In this document: in pieces, positions 24,355 through 33,493 of the stretch
Position numbering within the stretch: position 1 is the stretch's first letter
Layout of the letters: each line of letters starts with the position of its first letter
DNA from: Alloalcanivorax xiamenensis
Lineage (GTDB): Bacteria; Pseudomonadota; Gammaproteobacteria; Pseudomonadales; Alcanivoracaceae
Reading direction: 5' to 3'
DNA: 64,000 bases
NCBI RefSeq assembly: GCF_009846745.1
Contig: NZ_AQPF01000019.1
Span: 1-64,000 of the forward strand
The notes under the pieces: model-generated
The model's input: only the letters and a program-made list of their open reading frames with translations
What the model was told of the DNA's origin: nothing
Database searches by the model: none
Program-made: the position numbers and the translations under genes

Positions 24355-25329
24355 ATGACCCACGAGCGGACTCTGCCGGAATCGGTGGTGCACACCGCGA
24401 TCCAGTGGCAATTGCGTTTGGACGGCACCGATGATCGCCAGGCGGCCTGGCAGGACATCCTCGAGTGGTGCGAACACCATCCCGACCATGCTCTGGCCTG
24501 GCAACGGCTGTGCAGCCTGCGTGGCGAATTCCGTTCACTGCTGGAGACTCTGCCGGACAGGGACATGGCCTTACCGGTGCTGAACAATGCTGGTGCCGAT
24601 CTGCATCGGCGCCGCGCGCTGAAGAGCCTACTCGCACTGTTGGTGGGCACCCCCGGTGGTTGGCTCGCCTACCGATACTCACCACTACACGCTGACTACC
24701 GTACCGGTGCCGGAGAACAGCAGCGTCTGACGCTGGAGGACGGTACCCGCATCCAGCTCAATACGCGCTCTTCCCTGGACGTGCGCTATAGCGACAACGA
24801 GCGGCGTCTGGTGCTGAATCACGGCGAAATGTGGGTGGAAAGCGGAGCGGATGCAGGCTATGCCTTGCCTCGACCGCTACGGGTCGAGCATCGTTTCGGC
24901 CATTGCGAAACCAAGCGGGCCCGGTTTCTGTTACGGGACCACCAGGGCGATTTCGCCACCCTCTGGGTGGAACAAGGCGAGGTCACCGCCATCACCGCCA
25001 CCGGTCAACAGCAGCGTTGCGCCCCCGGTGAGCACTGGCGGCTGGGCGACTTCGCCGCCACCCCTCTGGCCACACCAACGCAACCGCCAACGGCCTGGAC
25101 GAGCGGCATGCTGGTGGTGGACGACATGCGCCTGGAAGAGTTCGTCGCCGAACTGGCCCGTTACCGTAGCGGGCACACTGGTTGTGATCCGGCGGTGGCG
25201 GATCTGCGTCTCTCCGGCGTATTCCAGTTGGACCATCCCGACGCCTTGATGGAGGACCTCGGCCGCCTGCTGCCGGTGGAGGTAGTCTGGCGTACATCCT
25301 GGTGGGTCCGGGTGATGGCCCGGGCATGA
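24355..25329 (+). CDS. FecR-type anti-sigma/signal transducer
   Basis: Inner-membrane regulator that receives the signal from the loaded TonB receptor and controls the FecI-type sigma. The 324-residue protein has an N-terminal DUF4880 segment (AIQWQLRLDGTDDRQAAWQDILEWCEHHPDHALAWQRL pattern), one membrane helix (about residues 88-106), the FecR domain (YRTGAGEQQRLTLEDGTRIQLNTRSSLDVRY) and a C-terminal DUF4974/STN-interacting domain ending before the stop. It begins 2 bases after the sigma gene, so the two are co-translated. Domain order and length are typical. Confidence 0.92.
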   Translation: MTHERTLPESVVHTAIQWQLRLDGTDDRQAAWQDILEWCEHHPDHALAWQRLCSLRGEFRSLLETLPDRDMALPVLNNAGADLHRRRALKSLLALLVGTPGGWLAYRYSPLHADYRTGAGEQQRLTLEDGTRIQLNTRSSLDVRYSDNERRLVLNHGEMWVESGADAGYALPRPLRVEHRFGHCETKRARFLLRDHQGDFATLWVEQGEVTAITATGQQQRCAPGEHWRLGDFAATPLATPTQPPTAWTSGMLVVDDMRLEEFVAELARYRSGHTGCDPAVADLRLSGVFQLDHPDALMEDLGRLLPVEVVWRTSWWVRVMARA

Positions 25330-25355
25330 CGCCGGAGCACCGCCGGGACGACAAA

Positions 25356-25532
25356 GAAAGCCGCCGTGGGAAGCGGCCTTGGCCGCGAATGCCCCCGGGC
25401 CGTTGGCCATTCGCTTGCAAGCATGCTCCCACGGCGGCTTCGTAGCATGATCCGTGAGAGCCAGCCTGCTGGCGAGTGGCGCACTAGCGAGCTTGCAAGG
25501 CACCAGAGAAGCTCCCACGGCGGCTCCGTGGC
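25356..25532. repeat. Compound REP-like palindromes between fecR- and receptor-type genes
   Basis: Arms around 25356-25374 (AAAGCCGCCGTGGGAAGC) and 25425-25443 pair with few mismatches, enclosing GCGAAT and ATTCGC motifs; a third half-unit GAAGCTCCCACGGCGGC lies near 25510. This fills most of the 316-base gap 25330-25645. The remainder holds the candidate FecI-type promoter. Confidence 0.75.
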
Positions 25533-25563
25533 AATCGCCGAGTCGCGGTCATCAGTGTTAGCA

Positions 25564-25592
25564 GGAAATCAGAAAGTGTGTCGGTTTTTCCC
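25564..25592 (+). promoter_or_regulatory. Candidate FecI-type promoter for receptor gene
   Basis: GGAAAT at 25564-25569 equals the -35 element of the E. coli fecA promoter, and TTTCCC follows 17 bases later, the fecA spacing. The receptor ATG is about 54 bases downstream. The -10 match is weak, and no Fur box is visible here, fitting control by the sigma factor and not directly by Fur. Confidence 0.35.
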
Positions 25593-25645
25593 CTGTCGTT
25601 CGGTTAACGGGATGACACGTCCTTAAACGATAGCGGAACGACACC

Positions 25646-28054
25646 ATGCTTTTCTCTTTTTCTCACCACCCCAGCCGCCCATGGCGCCGGCGTACGCTCG
25701 CCTCCGCGCTGGCGCTAACCCTGGGCTGCGGCCCCGCCCTTGCCACCCCACCCGCCGAAACAGCACCGCCCCCCGCGGCCCTGCGCGACATCCGTATAGA
25801 CGCCGGCCCGCTGGCTCCCGCTCTGAGCCGGTTCGCCCAGCAAACCGGCATCACCCTGTCCTTCTCTCCGGATCTGGTCAAAGCACGGCGAACCCACGGA
25901 CTCCGCCAGCCCACCTCGGTGGCGCAAGCCCTGGCACAACTGCTGGCCGGCACCGGGCTCACCGTGGAGCAGGGCCGCGGCGGCTACGTAGTAGTTCCGG
26001 TTCAACAGGGTGCCCCCGAGCACGTATTGGACCCGGTCACCGTGCGAGGTCAGCCCGGCGGCACCAACGGCGTCGACCCGGTGGACGGCTATCAGGCCGG
26101 TTACAGCCGTACCGCCACCAAAACCGATACTCCTGTCCTGGAAACGGCGCAGAGTATCAGCGTGGTCACCTCCGATCAGATCGCCGACCGCAAAGCCTCC
26201 AGCGTCGAGGAAGCGGTGGCCTACACCGCCGGGGTCAGCGTCGGTGGCGCTGGTCTGGATCCCCGATTCGACCAGATCAAGGTGCGCGGCTACCCGGCCA
26301 CCACCAACGCCGACTTCCTGGACGGGCTGCGCCAACCCAACACCGGCTGGCTGTCCTACTACATCAGTGAACCCTACGCGCTGGAGCGGGTGGAAATCCT
26401 TAAAGGTCCGGCCTCGGTACTGTATGGACAGATCAGTCCCGGCGGCATGGTCAACCGGGTGAGCAAAAGGCCGAGTTTGTCGGCACGCAAGGAGGTGGAA
26501 TTGCAGGCCGGCAACAATGATCACCTGCAAGGCCAGTTCGATGTCGGCGGCAAGCTGGACCGGAACGCGGATGTGCTTTACCGGCTGGTCGGTGTCGCCC
26601 GCGACGCCGAGACCGATATCGAGCAGGTGGACAACGATATTACCCTGCTGGCCCCATCACTGAGCTGGCGCATCGACGAGGACACTCAATTGACGTTGCT
26701 GGCGCAGTACAGTGACCGTCTCACCAGCGGCTCGCCGCGGCCCTACCAGCAAGGCGACACCCTGACCCGTTTCTGGCCCGGCGACGAGGCATTCGACAAA
26801 CTGGAGCAACAGCAATGGAGTCTGGGTTATGAGTTCGAGCACGCTTTCAATAACAACGTCCGCTTCCAGCATAATCTGCGTTACGGAAACGTTGATACCA
26901 CCAACCAGTATCTCGGAGTCACTGGCGCCGACAGCAGCAACCCGAATCTGCTGCGGCGCTCCAGCTACGGCATTTACGAAACCATGGAGTCGGTGACTTC
27001 CGATACCCGTCTGGTCACCGAACTGAGCACTGGCCCGGTCCGCCATACCCTGCTCACCGGTATCGACTACACCTGGCTGAACTACGATGTGGTCTACGCG
27101 TCCGGCACGGCACCGGCCATCGACATCACCAACCCGGACTATCATCAGCCGGTCCCCAAACCGACCACCGGCACGGTGTTCACCGATCAAAGCGGCATCT
27201 CGCATCGCGGCGGCCTGTATCTGACGAACCAAATGGCGTTCGGTGGCTGGCGGCTGTCCGCCGGACTTCGTCAGGACTGGAGCGCCACCGACAAGAAGAA
27301 TCGCCTCAACGGCAGTCACGACAAGAGTCACAATGACAAAACCACCGGGCAGATCGGTGCTCTCTATCTGTTCGATTCCGGCGTCGCGCCTTACGTCAGT
27401 TATGCCCAGTCCTTTCTTCCCGAGAATGGCGCCAACATCCACGGTGAGGATTACCAACCCACCGAGGGAGAACAGGTCGAACTCGGGGTAAAATACCAGC
27501 CACCGGGCAGCCGCACCCTGCTCACCGCGTCGCTGTATCAGTTGACGCAAACCAATGTGCTCACCCGCGATCCGGACAATGCCCTGAATCACTTGCAGAC
27601 CGGCGAAGAACGTTCCCGTGGCATCGAACTGGAAGCGGTTTCCGACATCAACGAGGCCCTGCGCATGACCGCCAGTTATGCGTTCAACGACGCCGAGGTG
27701 ACCAAAAGCAACGACGGCGACGAAGGCAGGGATCCGATCAACCGGCCCCGCCATCTGGCCAGCCTGTGGTTGGAATACCATCAGTACGGAGGCGTTCTCG
27801 ATGGCCTCGGTGTGGCCGGTGGCGCCCGCTATGTCGGCAGCAACTACAGCGACAGCAATAACGACAAAAAAAACGAGGCCTACACGTTGGTGGATCTCGG
27901 CGCGCACTATGACCTGCGTGGCGCGCTCACCGGATTCCGTGTCGGCGTCAACGCCAAGAATGTGCTCGACAAACAATACATCGCCTGCGAGGCCGGTTAT
28001 TGCTATCGCGGCGAAGGCCGCAGCGTGATCGGCAGCGTCAGCTATCGTTGGTAG
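25646..28054 (+). CDS. TonB-dependent siderophore receptor with STN domain
   Basis: Outer-membrane ferri-siderophore transducer. The 802-residue protein has a signal peptide (SALALTLGCGPALA), an N-terminal STN signalling domain (about residues 45-115: IRIDAGPLAPALSRFAQQTGITLSFSPDL), a TonB box region, the plug domain (TPVLETAQSISVVTSDQIADRKASSVEEAVAYTAGV, RVEILKGPASVLYGQISPGGMVNRVSK) and a 22-stranded barrel ending in the aromatic residue W (SVSYRW). The STN domain marks it as a FpvA/FoxA/FecA-like receptor that signals to the adjacent FecR protein. The ligand is likely a hydroxamate-type ferric siderophore, by family only. Confidence 0.93.
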   Translation: MLFSFSHHPSRPWRRRTLASALALTLGCGPALATPPAETAPPPAALRDIRIDAGPLAPALSRFAQQTGITLSFSPDLVKARRTHGLRQPTSVAQALAQLLAGTGLTVEQGRGGYVVVPVQQGAPEHVLDPVTVRGQPGGTNGVDPVDGYQAGYSRTATKTDTPVLETAQSISVVTSDQIADRKASSVEEAVAYTAGVSVGGAGLDPRFDQIKVRGYPATTNADFLDGLRQPNTGWLSYYISEPYALERVEILKGPASVLYGQISPGGMVNRVSKRPSLSARKEVELQAGNNDHLQGQFDVGGKLDRNADVLYRLVGVARDAETDIEQVDNDITLLAPSLSWRIDEDTQLTLLAQYSDRLTSGSPRPYQQGDTLTRFWPGDEAFDKLEQQQWSLGYEFEHAFNNNVRFQHNLRYGNVDTTNQYLGVTGADSSNPNLLRRSSYGIYETMESVTSDTRLVTELSTGPVRHTLLTGIDYTWLNYDVVYASGTAPAIDITNPDYHQPVPKPTTGTVFTDQSGISHRGGLYLTNQMAFGGWRLSAGLRQDWSATDKKNRLNGSHDKSHNDKTTGQIGALYLFDSGVAPYVSYAQSFLPENGANIHGEDYQPTEGEQVELGVKYQPPGSRTLLTASLYQLTQTNVLTRDPDNALNHLQTGEERSRGIELEAVSDINEALRMTASYAFNDAEVTKSNDGDEGRDPINRPRHLASLWLEYHQYGGVLDGLGVAGGARYVGSNYSDSNNDKKNEAYTLVDLGAHYDLRGALTGFRVGVNAKNVLDKQYIACEAGYCYRGEGRSVIGSVSYRW

Positions 28055-28063
28055 GAGCCCCCC

Positions 28064-28921
28064 ATGTCCATTGTCTTCACTGCCCGCTGGTTGATCACTC
28101 TGTTTTTCTGCGGCATCACCATGCCACTGATCGCTGCCGCCAAAGACACTCCGGTGACGTTGAGTGGCACCGTGGAATGGCGGCTCGTCAACGCCGAAGG
28201 CCACTCCTACCGCATCATGATCAGCGAACCGGAAGGGGAACCGCCCTACACCGGCGGCTATCCGGTGCTGTATGTGCTGGACGCCAACGCCTATTTCGCA
28301 TCGCTGCACGAAGCGAAACGGGCGCAAAAGGCGTACCGGAAAGCGATCATCGTCGGCATCGGGTACCCAGGAGATGAACCGCTCAACTTCCTGCGCCGGT
28401 CCTATGATTTTTCGCCGCCGGTCCCCGAGGATCGCAACGACCCGCCCCAGGGTGGCCAGGACCAGTTGCTGGATTTCATTGAGAGAACACTGATGCCGAA
28501 GGTCGCGGAACACTACACCGTGGACGAGGATCAACAAAGCCTCTATGGCCACTCGTTCGGCGGCATGTTCACGGTTTACGCGCTATTCACCCGACCGGAA
28601 CTGTTCGATCACCATATTTCCGCCAGTCCCAGCCTGTGGTGGCACGACCATTATCTACTGCCCCCCGAGCGCCGCTTCACCGAACAGGTCACCAGTCGCG
28701 AGATCGATGTGACACACACCAGTCTGGCACTGATCGTGGCGGAGCGGGATTCACCCCAGGAGGTGCAGAACACCGTGGCATTGCAAAAGCGTCTTCAGCC
28801 GTTATCCGCCTGGGGACTGCGCAGCAGCGTCACCGTGATCGGGGATGAAGATCACATGTCGTTGCCGTTTCGCATCGAGAATCGGGTATTACGCGAAGTG
28901 CTGACCGCGCGGCGGCGGTAA
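28064..28921 (+). CDS. IroE/Fes-like periplasmic siderophore esterase
   Basis: A 285-residue alpha/beta hydrolase with an N-terminal signal sequence or anchor (WLITLFFCGITMPLIAAA). The nucleophile elbow is GHSFGGMF with Ser164; a YPVLYVLDANAYF strand, SPSLWWHDHYLL and a C-terminal GDEDHMSLPF (candidate His) match the IroE/Fes/BesA esterase group, which cleave siderophores or related esters. It starts 9 bases after the receptor with AGGAG upstream, so it is in the receptor operon. Role inferred: hydrolysis of the imported siderophore, or trimming it in the periplasm. Confidence 0.85.
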   Translation: MSIVFTARWLITLFFCGITMPLIAAAKDTPVTLSGTVEWRLVNAEGHSYRIMISEPEGEPPYTGGYPVLYVLDANAYFASLHEAKRAQKAYRKAIIVGIGYPGDEPLNFLRRSYDFSPPVPEDRNDPPQGGQDQLLDFIERTLMPKVAEHYTVDEDQQSLYGHSFGGMFTVYALFTRPELFDHHISASPSLWWHDHYLLPPERRFTEQVTSREIDVTHTSLALIVAERDSPQEVQNTVALQKRLQPLSAWGLRSSVTVIGDEDHMSLPFRIENRVLREVLTARRR

Positions 28922-28976
28922 GCGTTGCTGCTTTGGCATAACCACTTGCCTACGGCACGCTATTCGCGAGTAAACT

Positions 28977-29016
28977 CGCTTCCCACGGACGGGACGACAA
29001 AGCTCCCGTGGGAAGC
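28977..29016. repeat. REP-like palindrome, short arms
   Basis: CGCTTCCCACGG (28977-28988) and CCGTGGGAAGC (29006-29016) pair over 11 bases around a 17-base loop, with GCGAG/GCGAA motifs flanking. It lies between the convergent esterase and flavin monooxygenase genes and is a diverged member of the dispersed family. Nothing else is visible in 28922-29124. Confidence 0.65.
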
Positions 29017-29124
29017 TGCCGGGACGGCGCTCCGCTTGCCGGCGAAGGGCGCCGCCTGCCTGTAGGCGAATTGTGAGACACCAATAGCCCTCTCCATGCC
29101 GGAAAGGAGCGCGTCATCGGCCCG

Positions 29125-30624
29125 TCAGCTCCGCAACATCGCCAGCAAACCACCACGGCGACGGCTGGCCGGAGCCGGTGAGAACTCCAGGGTGTCGTCC
29201 TCGATCCGCCCGAACCGCAGCGCCGGCAAATCCTTGAAGTAGTTGTTCAGCACCTGCCAGGGCGCCTTGTTGCCCTGGCGGGGCAGACGGTCGGCGGCGC
29301 GCTGCACATAGCCGGATTGCAGGCCGACGAAATTGTCGTCGGTATCGCAACCTTCCTCGTCACGCGGCGTCACTCGTTCAATACCATTGCGCGCCATGTA
29401 ATTGAGCAGGCGGCACACATACTCGCTGACCAAGTCCGCCTTCAGGGTCCAGGAAGAATTGGTGTAGCCGAACACCAGCGCCATGTTGGGCACGTCACGC
29501 AACATCAGCCCGCGATACACCAAAGTATCCTTGGGCACCACTTCCTCACCGTCCACGGTCAGGCTGGCGCCGCCCAGCAGTTGCAGGTCCAGACCGGTGG
29601 CGGTAATGATGATGTCGGCCTCCAGCTCCTTGCCGGATTTCAAGCGAATACCGTTCTCGGTGAACGTGTCGATATGGTCGGTCACCACATCCGCCTTGCC
29701 CCTGCGCAGTACCTTGAACAGATCACCGTTGGGGACCGCGCACAAGCGCTCGTCCCACGGGTTGTACTGAGGCTTGAAGTGGGTCATGTCGAATTCGGTG
29801 CCCAACTGACGACGGGCGGCGGCCAGCAAGGCGCGGCGCACCAGCTTGGGCCGCTGCTTGGACAGCTTGAACACCATGCGTTGCAACGCGATATTGCGCG
29901 CCCGGGCCAGACGGTACACCGCCATCTCCGGCAGGAACCGGCGCAGATTGGCGGAGATCGGGTCTTCCTGCGGCACCGTGGCCACATAGGTAGGCGATCG
30001 CTGCAGCATGGTGATGCTGCCGGCTTTGTCCGCCATCGCCGGCACCAACGTCACGGCGGTGGCGCCACTGCCGATCACCACCACCTTCTTGCCGGAATAA
30101 TCCAGGTCCTCGGGCCATTTTTGCGGATGGACCAGTTGGCCTTTGAAGTCGTCCACGCCGGGGAAGTCCGGGGTATAGCCGGCATCGTAATTGTAGTAAC
30201 CGGTGCAGCAGTACAGGAACTGACAGGTGATCTGTTCGGTACCGCCATCTTCCTCGCGCACCAGATCCACGGTCCAGCGGTTCTGTGTCGAGGACCAGCG
30301 CGCCCCGGTCATCTTGCGGCCATAGCGGATCTTGTCCTCGACCTTGTATTCCTTGGCGGTGTCGACGATGTAGTTGCGGATCGACGGCCCGTCCGCCAGC
30401 ACCTTGGCTTCGGTCCAGGGGCGGAAGTTATAGCCGAGCGTGAACATATCCGAGTCGGAACGGATCCCCGGATAACGGAACAGGTCCCAGGTGCCCCCCA
30501 TGCGCTCACGACGCTCAATGATAGCGTAGCTGCGCTCCGGGCATTGGCGGCTCAAATGACAAGCGGCGCCGATACCGGACAGGCCGGCGCCAATGATCAG
30601 AACATCGAAGTGGTTATTGGCCAT
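29125..30624 (-). CDS. Flavin-containing (Baeyer-Villiger type) monooxygenase
   Basis: NADPH/FAD monooxygenase of the EthA-like group, expected to oxidise ketones or sulfides/thioamides. The 499-residue protein has FAD motif IIGAGLSGIGAACHL, the GGTWDLFRYPGIRSDSDM segment, the BVMO fingerprint FKGQLVHPQKWPED, and NADPH motif VVIGSGATAVTLVPAMA. It starts MANNHFDVLI with GGAG upstream. It stands alone on the minus strand, flanked by the esterase (convergent) and the CHAD gene. The 259 bases upstream (30625-30883) show no further gene or clear site. Substrate unknown. Confidence 0.93.
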   Translation of the reverse strand: MANNHFDVLIIGAGLSGIGAACHLSRQCPERSYAIIERRERMGGTWDLFRYPGIRSDSDMFTLGYNFRPWTEAKVLADGPSIRNYIVDTAKEYKVEDKIRYGRKMTGARWSSTQNRWTVDLVREEDGGTEQITCQFLYCCTGYYNYDAGYTPDFPGVDDFKGQLVHPQKWPEDLDYSGKKVVVIGSGATAVTLVPAMADKAGSITMLQRSPTYVATVPQEDPISANLRRFLPEMAVYRLARARNIALQRMVFKLSKQRPKLVRRALLAAARRQLGTEFDMTHFKPQYNPWDERLCAVPNGDLFKVLRRGKADVVTDHIDTFTENGIRLKSGKELEADIIITATGLDLQLLGGASLTVDGEEVVPKDTLVYRGLMLRDVPNMALVFGYTNSSWTLKADLVSEYVCRLLNYMARNGIERVTPRDEEGCDTDDNFVGLQSGYVQRAADRLPRQGNKAPWQVLNNYFKDLPALRFGRIEDDTLEFSPAPASRRRGGLLAMLRS

Positions 30625-30883
30625 GATTCTCTCCGCCGAATGGGCTGAGCCGCCATCCTCGCGTGGTCGGCGGCTCGTGACATTGGCCCATAATGCGGGG
30701 GTCCCGGGGTGACCGGAAGGTCGGATGGTGCCGAATCAGCGGCGCTACGGCCAAGCGGATGGCTCAATCAGGGCGCTGCGGCCAATGTCCATGACATTGA
30801 CCGATGTAAAGGACGTTTGCGCCTTCGAAGCGCCGGGCCCGGACTGGCGCGAGGGTCATTCCAGCGCTTGTCTCCGGTGACGC

Positions 30884-31753
30884 TCAGGCGGGAAAAGAAA
30901 GCTGCTCCAGGGCCTGCCGCAACATTTTCGGCTTCAATTCAAACACACGGCGGGTACGCTGCCGGCACTCCGTCATCACCCTCTCTTCGCGGCGGGCGGT
31001 CAGTTGGCGCGCGCAGACCAGCGCTTCACGGAGTTCAGCGTCCGAGGTTTTCTTGAGGCGGCGTTTCAGATGGTCATCCAGCATGTGCAAATCGTGCAGG
31101 TCACCAAGGCAACTGCCCAGCTTGCGGATCCGTTTTATATCCACATCGGCGTCCGCCAGCGTGCCGCCCAGAGGCTCCAGTTGATAAAGCATATATTTCA
31201 CGTCGCGGCGCAAACGGTGCCAGTCCTCGTCCTTGCCCTCGGACAGGGTCTCCAGGGCCTGCTGACGTAATTGCCGGTACAGCGTGACGTACCCCTTGCG
31301 GATGACCTCCTGATCCTCCCCCTTGCGCTTGAGCGCCTGCCAGGCGTCCAGGTCTTCCTGGAACACCAGAGGCAATACTTCCGGCACTGGCGGTGCCACC
31401 GGCTCGCCCTGCTCCTCCGTCAGCCAGGCAATCACCCGCTCCAGTGCCTGCAGCTCATAATCCCGGCGTGTGGTCAGCTTCAATGAAGCCAGCGTCTCTT
31501 CGGTGACCTGGCGATCACGGGAAGCGGCCAGCAGTCTGGCTCCGGTACGCAACGCCTTGTCCTGCTTCTGGCCGCGCTTGCTTTCACCCTGGGTGGACAT
31601 CAGCTGCCACAACGCGCGCTGACGTTTGATCAGCACACGCAGGGAATGAACCTGTTCCGGTGTCAATTGCCGTTGATCCATCAACGATGCGAGAGCCTGG
31701 CAATCCTGGTCACAGGCCACGGCCACCAGCCGTTCCAGCATGGGGGAACTCAT
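30884..31753 (-). CDS. CHAD domain protein
   Basis: A 289-residue, all-helical protein of the CHAD family, a polyphosphate-binding fold with conserved His and Lys/Arg residues. Visible elements: SLRVLIKRQRALWQLM (the N-terminal basic motif), EDWHRLRRDVKYMLYQLEPLGG (family core) and KLGSCLGDLHDLHMLDDHLK. No CYTH triphosphatase domain is fused. It starts at an ATG preceded by GGAGG. In other bacteria CHAD proteins associate with polyphosphate granules; here no ppk lies nearby, so the role is only inferred. Confidence 0.85.
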   Translation of the reverse strand: MSSPMLERLVAVACDQDCQALASLMDQRQLTPEQVHSLRVLIKRQRALWQLMSTQGESKRGQKQDKALRTGARLLAASRDRQVTEETLASLKLTTRRDYELQALERVIAWLTEEQGEPVAPPVPEVLPLVFQEDLDAWQALKRKGEDQEVIRKGYVTLYRQLRQQALETLSEGKDEDWHRLRRDVKYMLYQLEPLGGTLADADVDIKRIRKLGSCLGDLHDLHMLDDHLKRRLKKTSDAELREALVCARQLTARREERVMTECRQRTRRVFELKPKMLRQALEQLSFPA

Positions 31754-31987
31754 GGATACCTCCGGGGTGCGAAAAGCCGCTCGATTATGGCAGGCCCCCA
31801 GCGGGATTACCGTGACAAGGAAATGACAGCGGATTCTCGTTGGCGAATCGTTATCGCATACGGGACCGTCTCAAGAGTGAGTTGAGCTGGGCCGGACGCT
31901 TTAGAGCACTCTGTCTGAAAGCTTCGCGGATACAAGTCCAACTACTTTGAGCGTTTGCAGGGGCGCAGGTTCAGGTTCTCCTCTTTT

Positions 31988-32020
31988 GGCGTCCGGCGTC
32001 CGGCGTCCGGCGTCCGGCTC
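31988..32020. repeat. GGCGTCC heptamer tandem repeat (x4)
   Basis: Four exact copies of GGCGTCC occupy 31988-32015, followed by GGCTCA. A related stretch (TCTGGCGTCCGGCTCA) lies at 19-35 and an inverted one around 41140-41167. The 394-base gap 31754-32147 otherwise holds the FNR-type box and no recognisable gene. Confidence 0.85.
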
Positions 32021-32077
32021 AATACTATCGCCTCATACCTCGCCGCCGCCCAGCGTATTGTGTGCTTACCATTTTTC

Positions 32078-32091
32078 TTGATCATCATCAA
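32078..32091 (+). promoter_or_regulatory. Perfect FNR/ANR box upstream of acyl-CoA dehydrogenase
   Basis: TTGATCATCATCAA is an exact match to the FNR-family consensus TTGAT-N4-ATCAA. Its centre is 41.5 bases upstream of about 32126, and a -10-like TAGGCT (32114-32119) ends 7 bases before that point, so the layout equals a class II FNR-activated promoter. The acyl-CoA dehydrogenase ATG lies 57 bases downstream. Confidence 0.65.
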
Positions 32092-32147
32092 AAGCCTCTC
32101 CTCCCCAGTGCCCTAGGCTGAAGGGTCCAATCAGCGAGGAGCGCCCC

Positions 32148-33392
32148 ATGGAGTTCGAATTCTCCGAATACAGCCGCCAGGTCCAGGACGTGATGCAGCA
32201 GTTCATGCAACGCCGGGTGCTGCCCCGCAACGCGGAATGGCACCGGCTGGCCAACGCCGGAGAATACCCTCTCCCGGTGATCGATCCGCTCAAGCTTCAA
32301 GCCCGGGAGGATGGCTTGTGGAATATGTTCCTGCCGGAACTGCGCGAGGACGAACCGGGAACCCGTCTGGATAACCTGGATTACGCCCCGCTGGCGGAAA
32401 TCATGGGACGCATCCCGTGGGCCGCGGAAGTTTTCAATTGCAGTGCCCCGGACACCGGCAACATGGAATTACTGCACCGCTTCGCCAGCCCGGCGCAGTA
32501 CGACCGCTGGCTGCGCCCTTTACTGGAAGGCGAGCTAAGATCCTGTTTCGCCATGAGCGAACCGGACGTGGCGTCCTCCGATGCCACCAACATCGCCACC
32601 ACTTTGCGCCGGGACGGCGATCACTATGTACTGGACGGTCGCAAGTGGTTCATCACCGGCGCAGCCCACCCCCGCTGCGACTTCGCCATCGTGCTGGCAC
32701 GCTGCGATGATCATGAAGGCGGCGGCCCCCACCACCAGCATTCCATGATCATGGTGCCTCTCGATACCCCGGGGGTGAGTGTGGAACGCAACATTCCCAT
32801 CCTCCAGCACCACTCCCCGGAAGGTCATTGCGAGTTGCTGTTTCGTCAGGTGCGGTTGCCCTTCGAGTTTCTGCTTGGCGAGCCCGGCGCCGGTTTCACC
32901 ATGGCCCAGGCCCGGCTTGGCCCGGGCCGCGTGCACCATTGCATGCGCACCATCGGGCAATGCGAGCTGGCCCTGGAGATGATGTGCGAGCGGGCGCTGG
33001 AACGGCGCGCCTTCGGCAAGTTCCTGTGCGATTTCGACAATATCCGTGACTGGATCGCCGAGAGCCGGCTGGAGATCGACCAGGCCCGTTTGCTGGTTCT
33101 TCAGGCCGCCTGGCGGATGGACCGCCATGGCAACGCCGCCGCCAGAGTGGCGGTCTCCGCGATCAAGGTGGTGGCCGCGCGCCTGCAAACCCGGGTACTG
33201 GACCGGGCCATGCAGATTTTCGGTGCCATGGGACTCAGCCCCGACACACCGCTCGCCTATCTGTGGACCTGGGGCCGCGCCCTGCGCTTCATGGACGGTC
33301 CGGATGAAGTGCACCTGCGCACCGTGGCCCGGGATGAACTACGCCGGGCGCGGGAAAACCGTGGTGCCACGGCGGTGTATTTCACGCTGTGA
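32148..33392 (+). CDS. Acyl-CoA dehydrogenase family protein
   Basis: FAD enzyme of about 414 residues that introduces a double bond into an acyl-CoA. It has the three-part ACAD fold: helical N-terminus, middle beta domain with CFAMSEPDVASSDATNI and DGRKWFITGAAHPRCDFAIVL, and C-terminal helical domain with RRAFGKFLCDFDNIRDWIAES, FGAMGLSPDTPLAYLWTWGRALRFMDGPDEVH. The length and the HHSPEGHCEL insertion resemble the ACAD10/11-like group, so an unusual (hydroxylated or branched) acyl chain is possible. A good ribosome site (GAGGAG) precedes the ATG. A perfect FNR-type box upstream suggests oxygen-linked control. Confidence 0.93.
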   Translation: MEFEFSEYSRQVQDVMQQFMQRRVLPRNAEWHRLANAGEYPLPVIDPLKLQAREDGLWNMFLPELREDEPGTRLDNLDYAPLAEIMGRIPWAAEVFNCSAPDTGNMELLHRFASPAQYDRWLRPLLEGELRSCFAMSEPDVASSDATNIATTLRRDGDHYVLDGRKWFITGAAHPRCDFAIVLARCDDHEGGGPHHQHSMIMVPLDTPGVSVERNIPILQHHSPEGHCELLFRQVRLPFEFLLGEPGAGFTMAQARLGPGRVHHCMRTIGQCELALEMMCERALERRAFGKFLCDFDNIRDWIAESRLEIDQARLLVLQAAWRMDRHGNAAARVAVSAIKVVAARLQTRVLDRAMQIFGAMGLSPDTPLAYLWTWGRALRFMDGPDEVHLRTVARDELRRARENRGATAVYFTL

Positions 33393-33430
33393 TGCCTGGC
33401 GACGGCGGAGTGCTCCGCGGTCAGCGCCTT

Positions 33431-33454
33431 GTATGCGCATTTCAATGCGCATAC
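33431..33454 (+). promoter_or_regulatory. Palindromic operator in the ccdAB promoter
   Basis: GTATGCGCATT (33431-33441) and AATGCGCATAC (33444-33454) are exact reverse complements separated by TC. The palindrome lies between a -35-like TTGTAT (33429-33434) and a -10-like TACACT (33452-33457) with 17-base spacing, 39 bases upstream of the ccdA ATG, so bound CcdA/CcdB would block polymerase. Confidence 0.7.
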
Positions 33455-33493
33455 ACTTCAGGAACGTTACCCACAGCGCTCATGGAGGCTGCA

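Noticed and set aside
26657..28552. A 631-codon open frame antisense to the TonB receptor and esterase
   Set aside because: Same high-GC antisense artefact; no recognisable domain and no ribosome site.
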